Assembly (NCBI GenBank): GCA_045660745.1
Contig: JAZREJ010000005.1
Coordinates: 1-64,000 of the forward strand
Direction of reading: 5' to 3'
DNA from: RGIG6353 sp045660745
GTDB lineage: Bacteria > Bacillota > Clostridia > Oscillospirales > SIG627
DNA length: 64,000 nt
Both the position numbers and the translations under genes were made by a program. Position 1 is the stretch's first letter, and each line of letters starts with the position of its first letter. The notes below the pieces were generated by a model. That model was not told the DNA's origin and did no database searches. It worked only from the letters and a program-made list of their open reading frames with translations. Below, piece by piece: positions 34,236 through 42,122 of the stretch.

Positions 34236-35312
34236 TTAGATACTGAATTTAACGGGAAGAGGATTTTCTGCGTGACAGGTCTCTATAACGCGAATAACCT
34301 GTGCCGCCATTTCGGGCTTAATTGCAAGTTCCTTTCCGTTCATTACTGTATCGTACATCATAAGATAGAAGTTCTTTACGGCAACGTCAAAAGAGGTACC
34401 GCTGATAGCATCCTCTTCAACAATAAAGTCAAGTTTCTCTCCGCAGTAAACAGGCTCACCGTTTGCGCCTTCAAGGAAGGTCTTCTGTACAGGGCGCTCC
34501 GGATACTTGGAAAAATCGTCGATGTACTTTATCTTATAGTTTCCGTGAGTACCCGTAAAGGTACCCTTGGTTCCGTACACCTTGAACACATAGTCGGTTA
34601 TAGCGTCACTTGAAATGACCTCAATGTCAACAACGGGCTTACCCGGTGCATCCAGGATTATCTTTGCAAAATCGTCACTGTCGCCGCTTGTAAGAGCTGT
34701 TGCAAGCCTTGAATAAGCAACGCGCACCTTTTCGTCCCAGCCGAGAAGGTCAAGCGCCTGACGGATGGGATGAGGGCCGGAATTGTAAATACCGCCGGCA
34801 ACGCAAGCCTGAAGCGTCTGCCAGTCCCAACGTCTTCCGAAGCCGTTGTACTTGAGATTTATCTGAAGAACATCGCCGAGCTTACCGCTTTCAATTACCT
34901 CTTTAACCTTGAGGAAGGAGGGAGCGAGAAGCGACTGATGGAATGCCGCTATAACAACACCTTTCTCGCGTGCAATCTCCATGAGTTCAGCACACTCAAA
35001 ATAAGTTCTTCCAAAAGGCTTTTCGGAAAGAACGTTAAAGCCGTGTAAAAGAAGATCGCGGGATACGGGATAGTGCATATGCGAATACGAAGCATTGATT
35101 ACAAGGTCGATATCCTGTCTTGCGAAAAGCTCTGTGTAATCGGCGTAAACATCGCATCCAAACTCAACTGCCGCTTTTTCACGTCTCTTGGTATCCGCTT
35201 CAACAATGGCAACCACTTCGCAAAAGTCATTTGCCTCGGATTTAAAAAATTGTCCGTGAATATTTCGGCCGCTTCGGCCCTGACCGATTATGGCAACTTT
35301 CATTTTTTTCAT
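34236..35312 (-). CDS. Gfo/Idh/MocA family oxidoreductase
   Basis: A 358-residue NAD(P)-dependent dehydrogenase with a canonical Rossmann motif (KVAIIGQGRSGRNIHG), the conserved VLSEKPFGRTY (Glu-Lys-Pro, Lys is catalytic) and GGIYNSGPHPIRQALDLLG with the likely active-site His. The C-terminal alpha/beta domain is complete. First gene of a three-gene operon and divergent from an AraC regulator. Together with the NagB fusion it suggests stepwise oxidation and deamination of an amino sugar or related compound. GGAGG lies eight bases before the ATG at 35312. Confidence 0.88.
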   Translation of the reverse strand: MKKMKVAIIGQGRSGRNIHGQFFKSEANDFCEVVAIVEADTKRREKAAVEFGCDVYADYTELFARQDIDLVINASYSHMHYPVSRDLLLHGFNVLSEKPFGRTYFECAELMEIAREKGVVIAAFHQSLLAPSFLKVKEVIESGKLGDVLQINLKYNGFGRRWDWQTLQACVAGGIYNSGPHPIRQALDLLGWDEKVRVAYSRLATALTSGDSDDFAKIILDAPGKPVVDIEVISSDAITDYVFKVYGTKGTFTGTHGNYKIKYIDDFSKYPERPVQKTFLEGANGEPVYCGEKLDFIVEEDAISGTSFDVAVKNFYLMMYDTVMNGKELAIKPEMAAQVIRVIETCHAENPLPVKFSI

Positions 35313-35454
35313 TACTTTATCCTCCGTGTGAGAGCTTTGCTCTCTTTTGTTATTCTTAGTTTATCACAATAAGATTTTAATTTATATTGTATTTTTTACC
35401 TTTATTATTGCATTTTTTACTTTTTTGTGTTATCATAAAACAACAAGGAGTGTG

Positions 35455-36246
35455 ATGCGTGTGTTTATAAGAGAAATAGGTAAAAGTGTACCCGAGGTAT
35501 CCCACAAAAGAATAGAGGTTCCCGACCGCAGTGTCTATTTCAACCACATTCACAACAGATGTGAATTTCTGCTTTTTATAAGCGGTGAAGCCGAATACAA
35601 TATTGACGGAAAGGTATACACCCCGTCTCCTTGGGATCTTATATTCATACCAAGCGGAGTTTATCACTATCTTATACCTCTCTCCCCCGTTCCGTACGAG
35701 AATTACATTATCGGAGTTGCTCCATACCTCATATCACAAGCACATTATAAAAAGATATTTACCCCGCCCTACATAATCAACATCAAAGACGACCCTGAGC
35801 TTCCGGGATTTTTTTCACGGCTTGACATTTACGACAGCACATACTCCAATGACGATTTTGCAAGGTGTACTTTTTCTCTTATAAGTGAGCTTTCAACCTA
35901 CCTGTATTATAAAAAAGATACTCTGTCTTCTCCTGCCGAGAGCACGGGAGATATAATGATAAACGAAATCATCAAATACATTTCCCAAAACCTAAAAAAC
36001 CCCTTGAGTGCCGACATTATTTCCCGCGGACTTCTTTTGTCTAAATCTTATATACAAAATACCTTCTCCAAAAAGATGCACATAGGGCTCAAGGAATATA
36101 TAATGAAGAAAAAAATATACGCAGCCCATGCGGACATCAAGCGCGGCGTATCTCCGGTCGAGGTATGCGAGCAATATGCATTCGGAGATTATTCCTCATT
36201 TTACAGATTATACAAAAAGACATTTTCAAAGTCCCCGAGAGAATAA
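35455..36246 (+). CDS. AraC family transcriptional regulator
   Basis: A 263-residue regulator with a cupin sensor domain (residues 15-95: NHIHNRCEFLLFISGEAEYN, PWDLIFIPSGVYHYLIP) and a C-terminal AraC helix-turn-helix pair (SADIISRGLLLSKSYIQNTF, and VCEQYAFGDYSSFYRLYKKT, ending FSKSPRE). ATG at 35455 is used because AAGGAG lies at 35445-35450; the frame runs upstream but is hydrophobic and AT-rich there. It is divergent from the Gfo/Idh operon and probably regulates it. It ends only 20 bp before the promoter of the pfl riboswitch. Confidence 0.87.
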   Translation: MRVFIREIGKSVPEVSHKRIEVPDRSVYFNHIHNRCEFLLFISGEAEYNIDGKVYTPSPWDLIFIPSGVYHYLIPLSPVPYENYIIGVAPYLISQAHYKKIFTPPYIINIKDDPELPGFFSRLDIYDSTYSNDDFARCTFSLISELSTYLYYKKDTLSSPAESTGDIMINEIIKYISQNLKNPLSADIISRGLLLSKSYIQNTFSKKMHIGLKEYIMKKKIYAAHADIKRGVSPVEVCEQYAFGDYSSFYRLYKKTFSKSPRE

Positions 36247-36265
36247 TTTTTTGTGCATATTGGCA

Positions 36266-36294
36266 TTGACAAAAAACTCTAAATGTAGTATAAT
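36266..36294 (+). promoter_or_regulatory. Promoter of pflBA
   Basis: TTGACA at 36266-36271 and TATAAT at 36289-36294 with 17-bp spacing, immediately before the ZTP riboswitch. Confidence 0.88.
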
Positions 36295-36312
36295 GAGACA
36301 AAAGAAAAAATA

Positions 36313-36417
36313 CTTTTACATGACTGACGGATAAAGGCGAGTTAACGCTTGTGGAATGTAAAAGATATAAGCCGACCGTCTGGGCAAGTCAGTGTATGTA
36401 CTGATTTGCCCTTTTAT
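36313..36417 (+). promoter_or_regulatory. ZTP (pfl-type) riboswitch with terminator
   Basis: The leader carries the hallmark GCCGACCGTCTGGGCA (36371-36386) of the pfl motif, the aptamer for ZMP/ZTP that reports 10-formyl-tetrahydrofolate shortage. CTTTTACA (36313-36320) pairs with TGTAAAAG (36357-36364) to close the first domain, and GACGG near 36326-36330 can pair with CCGTC as the pseudoknot. The conserved GGGCA is also the 5' side of a terminator (GGGCAAGTCAGT with ACTGATTTGCCC, then TTTT, ending near 36417). Ligand-bound aptamer and terminator exclude each other, so ligand should turn expression on. Pyruvate formate-lyase supplies formate for folate charging, a known target of this class. 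Confidence 0.88.
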
Positions 36418-36436
36418 ATTTTTTGAGGTGACACAT

Positions 36437-38668
36437 ATGAAACACAACAATTGGAAGGGATTCGCCCCGGGTGTATGGCAGGACGAAATAAACGTCCGTG
36501 ACTTTATACAGAAAAACTATACCGAATATACGGAAGACGACTCATTTTTGAGCGGTGCTACCGAGCGTACAAGCACACTCATGAAAAAGGTGCAAACTCT
36601 TTTCACTCTGGAGCGCCAGCTCGGAGGAGTGCTTGATATTGATACTGCAACAGTCTCATCACTTACAAGCTTTTCTCCCGGATACATAGACAAAGAAAAC
36701 GAAATAATCGTAGGTCTTCAGACCAACCGTCCCTTAAAGCGTGCTGTCTGCCCCTTCGGAGGCATCCGTATGGCACGTCAGGCGTGTGAGGCTTACGGAT
36801 ACAAGCTCTCAGAAACGGTTGAGGACGAATTCCGCTACCGCACGACTCACAACGACGGTGTTTTCCGTGCGTACACAGACGAGATGCGTCAGGCAAGAAA
36901 GTGCCACGTTATCACAGGACTTCCCGATGCTTACGGCAGAGGAAGAATCATCGGCGACTACAGGCGAGTGGCTCTCTATGGCATTGACAGACTTATAGAA
37001 GAAAAGAAGAAGGATAAGGCAAGCCTTGACGCGTATCCCTTCAGCACTGCAACCATCCGTATTGATGAGGAGCTTTACAAACAGATATCCTTCCTTGGCA
37101 AGCTCAAGGAGATGGCAGCCCTTTACGGATTTGATATAAGCGAGCCCGCAAAAGACGCAAGAGAGGCAGTACAGTGGACCTATTTTGCATATCTCGGTGC
37201 TATTAAGGAGCAGAACGGTGCGGCAATGTCTCTCGGACGTGTTGCTACCTTCTTTGACATTTACTTTGAGCGCGACCTCAAGGCGGGTATCCTTACAGAA
37301 GAGGGAGCACAGGAGATACTTGACGATTTCGTCATCAAGCTTCGTATGGCGCGCCATCTGCGCACCCCCGAATACAACGAGCTCTTCGGCGGCGACCCCA
37401 TGTGGATAACAGAGGCTGTCGGAGGTATGGGCGAGGACGGACGTACTCTTGTCACCAAGTCAAGCTTCCGCATACTCAATACACTCTACACTCTAAACTC
37501 ATCTCCCGAGCCCAACCTTACCGTGCTTTGGTCGACGTCGCTTCCCGAGCCCTTCAAGCGCTTTTGCGCTAAGGTGTCTCGCGATACCGATTCGATACAA
37601 TATGAAAATGACGACATCATGCGTCCCATCTACGGTGACGATTACGCAATCGCATGCTGTGTATCGGCAATGAAGCTCGGAAAGCAGATGCAGTTCTTCG
37701 GTGCAAGATGTAACCTTGCAAAGCTTCTTCTCATTGCCATCAACGGCGGTTATGACCACACCAGCGGTATGAAGATAGGTCCTCAGATGGAGCCTCTCAC
37801 AGGTGACGTTCTTGATTTTGAAACCGTTATGTCTCGCTATGCGACTTACATGACCTGGCTTTCAAAGCTTTACGTCAATACCATGAACGTAATTCATTAC
37901 ATGCATGACAAATACTGCTACGAAAAGACTCAAATGGCGCTTCACGATACAGACGTTGAACGTCTCATGGCATTCGGTATTGCAGGACTTTCGGTAGTTG
38001 CCGACTCGCTCAGTGCCATAAAGTACGCAAAGGTTTCGCCCGTAAGAGACTCAAACGGCTATATCATTGAATACAACACAGAGGGTGCTTTCCCGAAATT
38101 CGGCAACGACGACGACCGTGTTGACCTTATTGCCAAGGATATCACACACCTCTTTATAACCGAGCTTCGTAAGACCCCAACCTACCGCAATGCTATACAC
38201 ACGCTTTCTGTACTCACCATTACTTCAAACGTAATGTATGGTAAGAACACGGGCGCAACTCCCGACGGCAGAAAGGCTTCGGAACCATTTGCTCCGGGTG
38301 CCAATCCCATGCACAACAGAGAAGAAAACGGAGCACTCGCCTCCCTCAACTCGGTTGCAAAAATCAGCTACGACGATTGCCGTGACGGAATTTCAAATAC
38401 CTTCTCTATCACTCCCGAAGCTCTCGGACGTGAGGAGGACGAGAGAATCACAAACCTCGTTTCCATACTCGACGGATATTTCGCAAAGAACGCTCACCAC
38501 ATAAACGTAAACGTTCTGAACCGCGAAACCCTCATTGACGCTTATAACAATCCCGAAAACTATCCGAATCTCACCATCCGTGTATCGGGTTATGCCGTTA
38601 ACTTCAACAAGCTTTCCCGCGAACAGCAAAGAGAAGTCATCAGCCGTACCTTCCACGAGTCCGTATGA
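36437..38668 (+). CDS. pflB: Pyruvate formate-lyase (formate C-acetyltransferase)
   Basis: Cleaves pyruvate with CoA to acetyl-CoA and formate by a glycyl-radical mechanism in the cytoplasm. The 743-residue protein has the diagnostic adjacent cysteines C407-C408 in DDYAIACCVSAM, followed by GKQMQFFGARCNLAK as in true PFL, not the diol-dehydratase types. The radical glycine is G718 in RVSGYAVNF near the C-terminus. Start at 36437 is set by GAGGTGA; a longer frame would begin inside the riboswitch. Expression is controlled by the ZTP riboswitch upstream. The stop overlaps the pflA start (ATGA), so the activase is translated with it. Confidence 0.97.
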   Translation: MKHNNWKGFAPGVWQDEINVRDFIQKNYTEYTEDDSFLSGATERTSTLMKKVQTLFTLERQLGGVLDIDTATVSSLTSFSPGYIDKENEIIVGLQTNRPLKRAVCPFGGIRMARQACEAYGYKLSETVEDEFRYRTTHNDGVFRAYTDEMRQARKCHVITGLPDAYGRGRIIGDYRRVALYGIDRLIEEKKKDKASLDAYPFSTATIRIDEELYKQISFLGKLKEMAALYGFDISEPAKDAREAVQWTYFAYLGAIKEQNGAAMSLGRVATFFDIYFERDLKAGILTEEGAQEILDDFVIKLRMARHLRTPEYNELFGGDPMWITEAVGGMGEDGRTLVTKSSFRILNTLYTLNSSPEPNLTVLWSTSLPEPFKRFCAKVSRDTDSIQYENDDIMRPIYGDDYAIACCVSAMKLGKQMQFFGARCNLAKLLLIAINGGYDHTSGMKIGPQMEPLTGDVLDFETVMSRYATYMTWLSKLYVNTMNVIHYMHDKYCYEKTQMALHDTDVERLMAFGIAGLSVVADSLSAIKYAKVSPVRDSNGYIIEYNTEGAFPKFGNDDDRVDLIAKDITHLFITELRKTPTYRNAIHTLSVLTITSNVMYGKNTGATPDGRKASEPFAPGANPMHNREENGALASLNSVAKISYDDCRDGISNTFSITPEALGREEDERITNLVSILDGYFAKNAHHINVNVLNRETLIDAYNNPENYPNLTIRVSGYAVNFNKLSREQQREVISRTFHESV

Positions 38669-39366
38669 AGGGAAGAATACATTCCTTTCAGAGTCTCGGA
38701 GCGGTTGACGGACCGGGAATACGATACGTAGTATTTCTTCAAGGGTGTCCCCTTCGGTGCTCCTGTTGTCACAATCCCGACACTTGGGATTTTTCGGGCG
38801 GAACTGAATATACAGCAGAAGAGGTTATCTCAAAAGTCGCACGCTTCAAGAGCTATTTCGGCGTCGACGGAGGAGTTACAGCCTCGGGTGGAGAGCCACT
38901 GTGTCAGGCGGAATTTGTAAAGGAGCTTTTCGTCTTTTGTCACGAAAAAGGCATAAACACCTGTCTTGACACCTCCGGATGTATACTTGACGATTCTACA
39001 AAAGCACTTCTTGACGTGACCGACCGTGTGCTTCTTGACATAAAATACACCGATGAGGAGTCATATGAAAAACACGTCGGCATGCCGTACGAGAATGCTC
39101 TCGCCTTTCTGTCCTATCTTAACGAAAAGGGCATTCCCACAACGCTCAGGCAAGTAATAATCCCCACGGTAAACGACACTCCCGAAAACATAAACCGATT
39201 TTACGCACTGCGTGACTCACATGCGTGTGTTGACACAATCGAGCTTCTTCCTTTCAGAAAAATATGCGATATGAAGTACAAAAAGCTCGGAATCCCCTTC
39301 CCTTTTGCCAATATAAGAGAGGCAACAAAAAGCGATATTGAAAAACTGAAGCCTGTGCAAATTTAA
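38665..39366 (+). CDS. pflA: Pyruvate formate-lyase activating enzyme
   Basis: Radical-SAM enzyme that installs the glycyl radical on PFL. The 233-residue protein has the CxxxCxxC cluster motif at C28, C32 and C35 (GCPLRCSCCHNPDTW), preceded by GAVDGPGIRYVVFLQ. SGGEPLCQAEF is the SAM-binding GGE motif near residue 75. Length is that of a short PflA without extra ferredoxin clusters. It overlaps pflB by four bases. Confidence 0.96.
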   Translation: MKGRIHSFQSLGAVDGPGIRYVVFLQGCPLRCSCCHNPDTWDFSGGTEYTAEEVISKVARFKSYFGVDGGVTASGGEPLCQAEFVKELFVFCHEKGINTCLDTSGCILDDSTKALLDVTDRVLLDIKYTDEESYEKHVGMPYENALAFLSYLNEKGIPTTLRQVIIPTVNDTPENINRFYALRDSHACVDTIELLPFRKICDMKYKKLGIPFPFANIREATKSDIEKLKPVQI

Positions 39367-39379
39367 TTGCACAGGCTTC
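39348..39379. terminator. Bidirectional terminator after pflA
   Basis: GAAGCCTGTGCAA pairs with TTGCACAGGCTTC. The left arm lies in the last codons of pflA. The following 84 bp before the PHP gene hold no gene that I can support. Confidence 0.8.
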
Positions 39380-39463
39380 ATTATTATGTCTTCATTTAAA
39401 ATGACGAATGCTTTCTCAAAGCTCTCGCCATTGTCATAGCCGTTTCGTTCAATAACCGCGATT

Positions 39464-40477
39464 TTATTCTCCAAAAAGCTCATCCGCAAAATATGCTCTT
39501 GAACAAGCGTGACGGTTGTATTCATCAACAATTACGACTCTCATGTACTTCACTTCGGGAATTATCTCGTATTCTGCCTCTGTCAGAAGTCCACCGTCCT
39601 CGGCAAAGAAGGTTTGAGCATAACGGCTGTTCGAGGAGATATAAATGTGCTTTGCGGGAGATGATTTAACACAAAGTTTCCCATCCTCAATATAAAGCTC
39701 TTTTATCTCGGGGCCTTCAGAAACGTATGTCTGCCCCTCTTCAAGCGCACGGGTGACTGTTCTGTATTCAAGGTTTTCGGCAAGTATTACGTTATACGCT
39801 CCGAATGAATCGGCAACGAAATTATGGTTGTCGTCTCCTGCCATTGGAATGACTCGCTTACCCGCACGGAGAAGGTCGTCAAAAATGTATGTGTTATACT
39901 CATTTGTTCCGCACCAGAAGGAAACGTAGTTAATCAGCTCAATTCCGTTCAAGCCTTCGTAGCTCATATATATTGGATAGTTTTCAAGTGACCAGGTGGG
40001 ATGATTGTGGGTAACGAAAAATCCCTTTTCACGTCCGCGACGGATAGCCTCATTGATACATTCAGGAGTATAAGAGCGTTCGAAATCCGGCTCATCCTCA
40101 TAGTGTGGCTGTGTATCGCGGTATTTGAGTCCGTTGCCTCCGATATAGGAGTGACGGTGCCAATTGGGATGACGATCATTGTCAGGCTCAAGGGCGATAA
40201 AGTTAAGGTGGCATATAGAGGTCTCCCATGAGGTTTTATTTGGGTTTTCCTCCTCAAATCCCATCTCAAAGCCATTAAGAGCAAGAAACTTATCGTTTGA
40301 AAGGTCATTGTGGCAAACAAATATATCATGATCCGTATAGGCAATAATGGAATAACCCTTTTCCATATACATATCACGAAGCTCTTCGGGAGACTTAAGA
40401 CCGTCAGTAACGGTTGAATGGCAGTGCATATTCGCTTTATACTGATTGAATTTCGGGTCTAAAAGATACCTTTTCAT
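39464..40477 (-). CDS. PHP domain metallophosphoesterase-like protein
   Basis: A 337-residue polymerase-and-histidinol-phosphatase domain protein. Metal-site motifs are YKANMHCHSTVTDGLKSPEEL (HxH near residue 18-20), IIAYTDHDIFVCH, FFVTHNHPTW and MAGDDNHNF toward the end. PHP proteins hydrolyse phosphoesters such as histidinol phosphate or nucleotides. This one is longer than nucleotide-type PHPs and has a C-terminal 70-residue extension rich in beta strands. No signal peptide. It is a single gene with its own promoter (40508-40535). The substrate is open. Confidence 0.82.
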   Translation of the reverse strand: MKRYLLDPKFNQYKANMHCHSTVTDGLKSPEELRDMYMEKGYSIIAYTDHDIFVCHNDLSNDKFLALNGFEMGFEEENPNKTSWETSICHLNFIALEPDNDRHPNWHRHSYIGGNGLKYRDTQPHYEDEPDFERSYTPECINEAIRRGREKGFFVTHNHPTWSLENYPIYMSYEGLNGIELINYVSFWCGTNEYNTYIFDDLLRAGKRVIPMAGDDNHNFVADSFGAYNVILAENLEYRTVTRALEEGQTYVSEGPEIKELYIEDGKLCVKSSPAKHIYISSNSRYAQTFFAEDGGLLTEAEYEIIPEVKYMRVVIVDEYNRHACSRAYFADELFGE

Positions 40478-40507
40478 ATATCATGCTTCCTTTCTGATAT
40501 TATGATT

Positions 40508-40535
40508 ATTTTACCATTTATTCATGTTTTGTCAA
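40508..40535 (-). promoter_or_regulatory. Promoter of the PHP gene
   Basis: Minus-strand TTGACA (40530-40535) and TAAAAT (40508-40513) with 16-bp spacing. It is back to back with the promoter of the alpha/beta hydrolase. Confidence 0.65.
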
Positions 40536-40544
40536 GCCTTTCTA

Positions 40545-40572
40545 TTGACAAATAAATTTACATTGGTATAAT
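40545..40572 (+). promoter_or_regulatory. Promoter of the alpha/beta hydrolase-ung operon
   Basis: TTGACA at 40545-40550 and TATAAT at 40567-40572 with 16-bp spacing; AAGGAGAG forms the ribosome binding site. Confidence 0.75.
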
Positions 40573-40605
40573 TTAATCAAGGATTTTATTTAAGGAGAGA
40601 TCAAC

Positions 40606-41352
40606 ATGGAATTTATTTGGAACGGATTCAAGGCAGAAAAGTTCGAATTTGAAAGCAAAGAAGCGATTATAGTATTTCCCGACAACCGTGACGAGCAGGG
40701 CAATATCGCAATAAAGACCGAATACTGGAACGCTTTCCCCGACGTTGAAATAAACCTTGTGAAAAACGGATTCCATCTTTGCTATCTTAAAAACGATTCC
40801 CGTCTTGCACCGAAGAGTGACTGCGATGCAAAGGCGAGATTTATAAAATATCTTGCAAAAACGTATAATCTCCGTGAAAAATGCGTACCCGTCGGAATGA
40901 GCTGCGGAGGTGCGCATGCAGTACGCTTTGCGGGATTCTACCCTGAGCTTATTGCGTGTATGTTCATTGACGCACCCGTTTTGAATTTCGCCTCCTGGCC
41001 CGGACTTGACCCTGAAAAAAATGTCGGGGCTTGGACTTCGGAGTTTTTAAAGGCATACCCCGGCATGAAGCGCTACAAGCTTTTCTCATTTTCCGAGCAC
41101 CCCATCAACATGGCAGACACGCTTGTTGAAAACAAGATTCCTGTTGTGCTCGTATACGGAGAAGAGGATATGACTGTAAATTGGACGGAAAACGGAAAGC
41201 TTCTTGTTGAAGCGTATGAAGGTACCGACCTTATGAAGGTAATACCTGTATGGGGCAGAGGACATCATCCGCACGGTCTTGTTATAGGCAACGGAAAGAC
41301 AAACGCAGAAATATATGACCACATTATAAAGATTTGCCGAGAGGTCGAATAA
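40606..41352 (+). CDS. Alpha/beta hydrolase fold protein
   Basis: A 248-residue cytoplasmic hydrolase. The nucleophile elbow is GMSCGGAHA (Ser near residue 105), the acid is probably the Asp of YGEEDMTV, and the His lies in GRGHHPHG. The region before the elbow (residues 20-80) is short and lacks a clear lid. It may be an esterase or peptidase-like enzyme; the substrate cannot be inferred. It overlaps ung by one base (TAATG), an association I see no functional reason for. Confidence 0.75.
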   Translation: MEFIWNGFKAEKFEFESKEAIIVFPDNRDEQGNIAIKTEYWNAFPDVEINLVKNGFHLCYLKNDSRLAPKSDCDAKARFIKYLAKTYNLREKCVPVGMSCGGAHAVRFAGFYPELIACMFIDAPVLNFASWPGLDPEKNVGAWTSEFLKAYPGMKRYKLFSFSEHPINMADTLVENKIPVVLVYGEEDMTVNWTENGKLLVEAYEGTDLMKVIPVWGRGHHPHGLVIGNGKTNAEIYDHIIKICREVE

Positions 41353-42017
41353 TGGTACATTTCGGGAATGACTGGGATGAAATACTTGCGGACGAGTTTG
41401 AAAAGCCGTATTATAAAAAGCTTCGTGCATTTTTAAAAAACGAGTATTCAACGCGCAAAATATATCCCCACATGAATGATATTTTCAACAGTCTTAAATG
41501 CTCATCGTTCGAAAAGACAAGAGTTGTAATTATCGGTCAGGACCCTTATCACGGAGAAGGTCAGGCGCACGGAATGTGCTTTTCCGTAAAGCGAGGTATT
41601 GAACCTCCTCCCTCTCTTAAGAATATTTTCAAGGAGCTTAACTCCGACACGGGTTTTATGATACCTGAACATGGCGAGCTTACACACTGGGCAAATCAAG
41701 GGGTACTTCTTTTGAACACAGTGCTGACAGTACGTGAAGGGCAAGCAAATTCCCACAAGGGCATGGGTTGGGAAGAATTTACCGACAGAGTAATTTCTGA
41801 GTTAAACCGCAAAACAACCCCGGTTGTGTTTCTTTTGTGGGGAGCCAATGCAAAAGCAAAAGCAAAAATCATTGATAATCCCTTACACCGAAAGCTTGAG
41901 ACAGTGCATCCAAGCCCGCTGTCCGCTTACGGAGGATTTTTCGGGTGTCGGCATTTTTCAAAATGCAACGCTATCCTTCGTGAAGGCGGTCAAGCAGAGA
42001 TAGATTGGCAAATATGA
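41352..42017 (+). CDS. ung: Uracil-DNA glycosylase (family 1)
   Basis: Removes uracil from DNA in base excision repair. The 221-residue protein has the catalytic water-activating motif GQDPYHGEGQAHG (62-74, D64) and the C-terminal HPSPLSAYGGFFGCRHF with the catalytic His. The uracil pocket segment LLLNTVLTVREGQANSH is present. Start at 41352 overlaps the stop of the preceding hydrolase gene; an upstream in-frame Met would lie inside that gene and has a poorer site. Confidence 0.96.
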   Translation: MVHFGNDWDEILADEFEKPYYKKLRAFLKNEYSTRKIYPHMNDIFNSLKCSSFEKTRVVIIGQDPYHGEGQAHGMCFSVKRGIEPPPSLKNIFKELNSDTGFMIPEHGELTHWANQGVLLLNTVLTVREGQANSHKGMGWEEFTDRVISELNRKTTPVVFLLWGANAKAKAKIIDNPLHRKLETVHPSPLSAYGGFFGCRHFSKCNAILREGGQAEIDWQI

Positions 42018-42122
42018 CAAACCGTCGGTTGATAAATTATTTTTAAAAAACATTTGCAAAGCCTTTATGGTTGTGTGATTTTGGGATAAAATACTTGTAA
42101 GTACTTTATCGGAGAAAACAAT

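Noticed and set aside
39380..39531. Short minus-strand frame (beginning near 39483) with coding-like residues overlapping the end of the PHP gene
   Set aside because: It runs through the pflA terminator hairpin, overlaps the PHP stop region and has no ribosome binding site; probably the shadow of AT-rich sequence or a tiny remnant.
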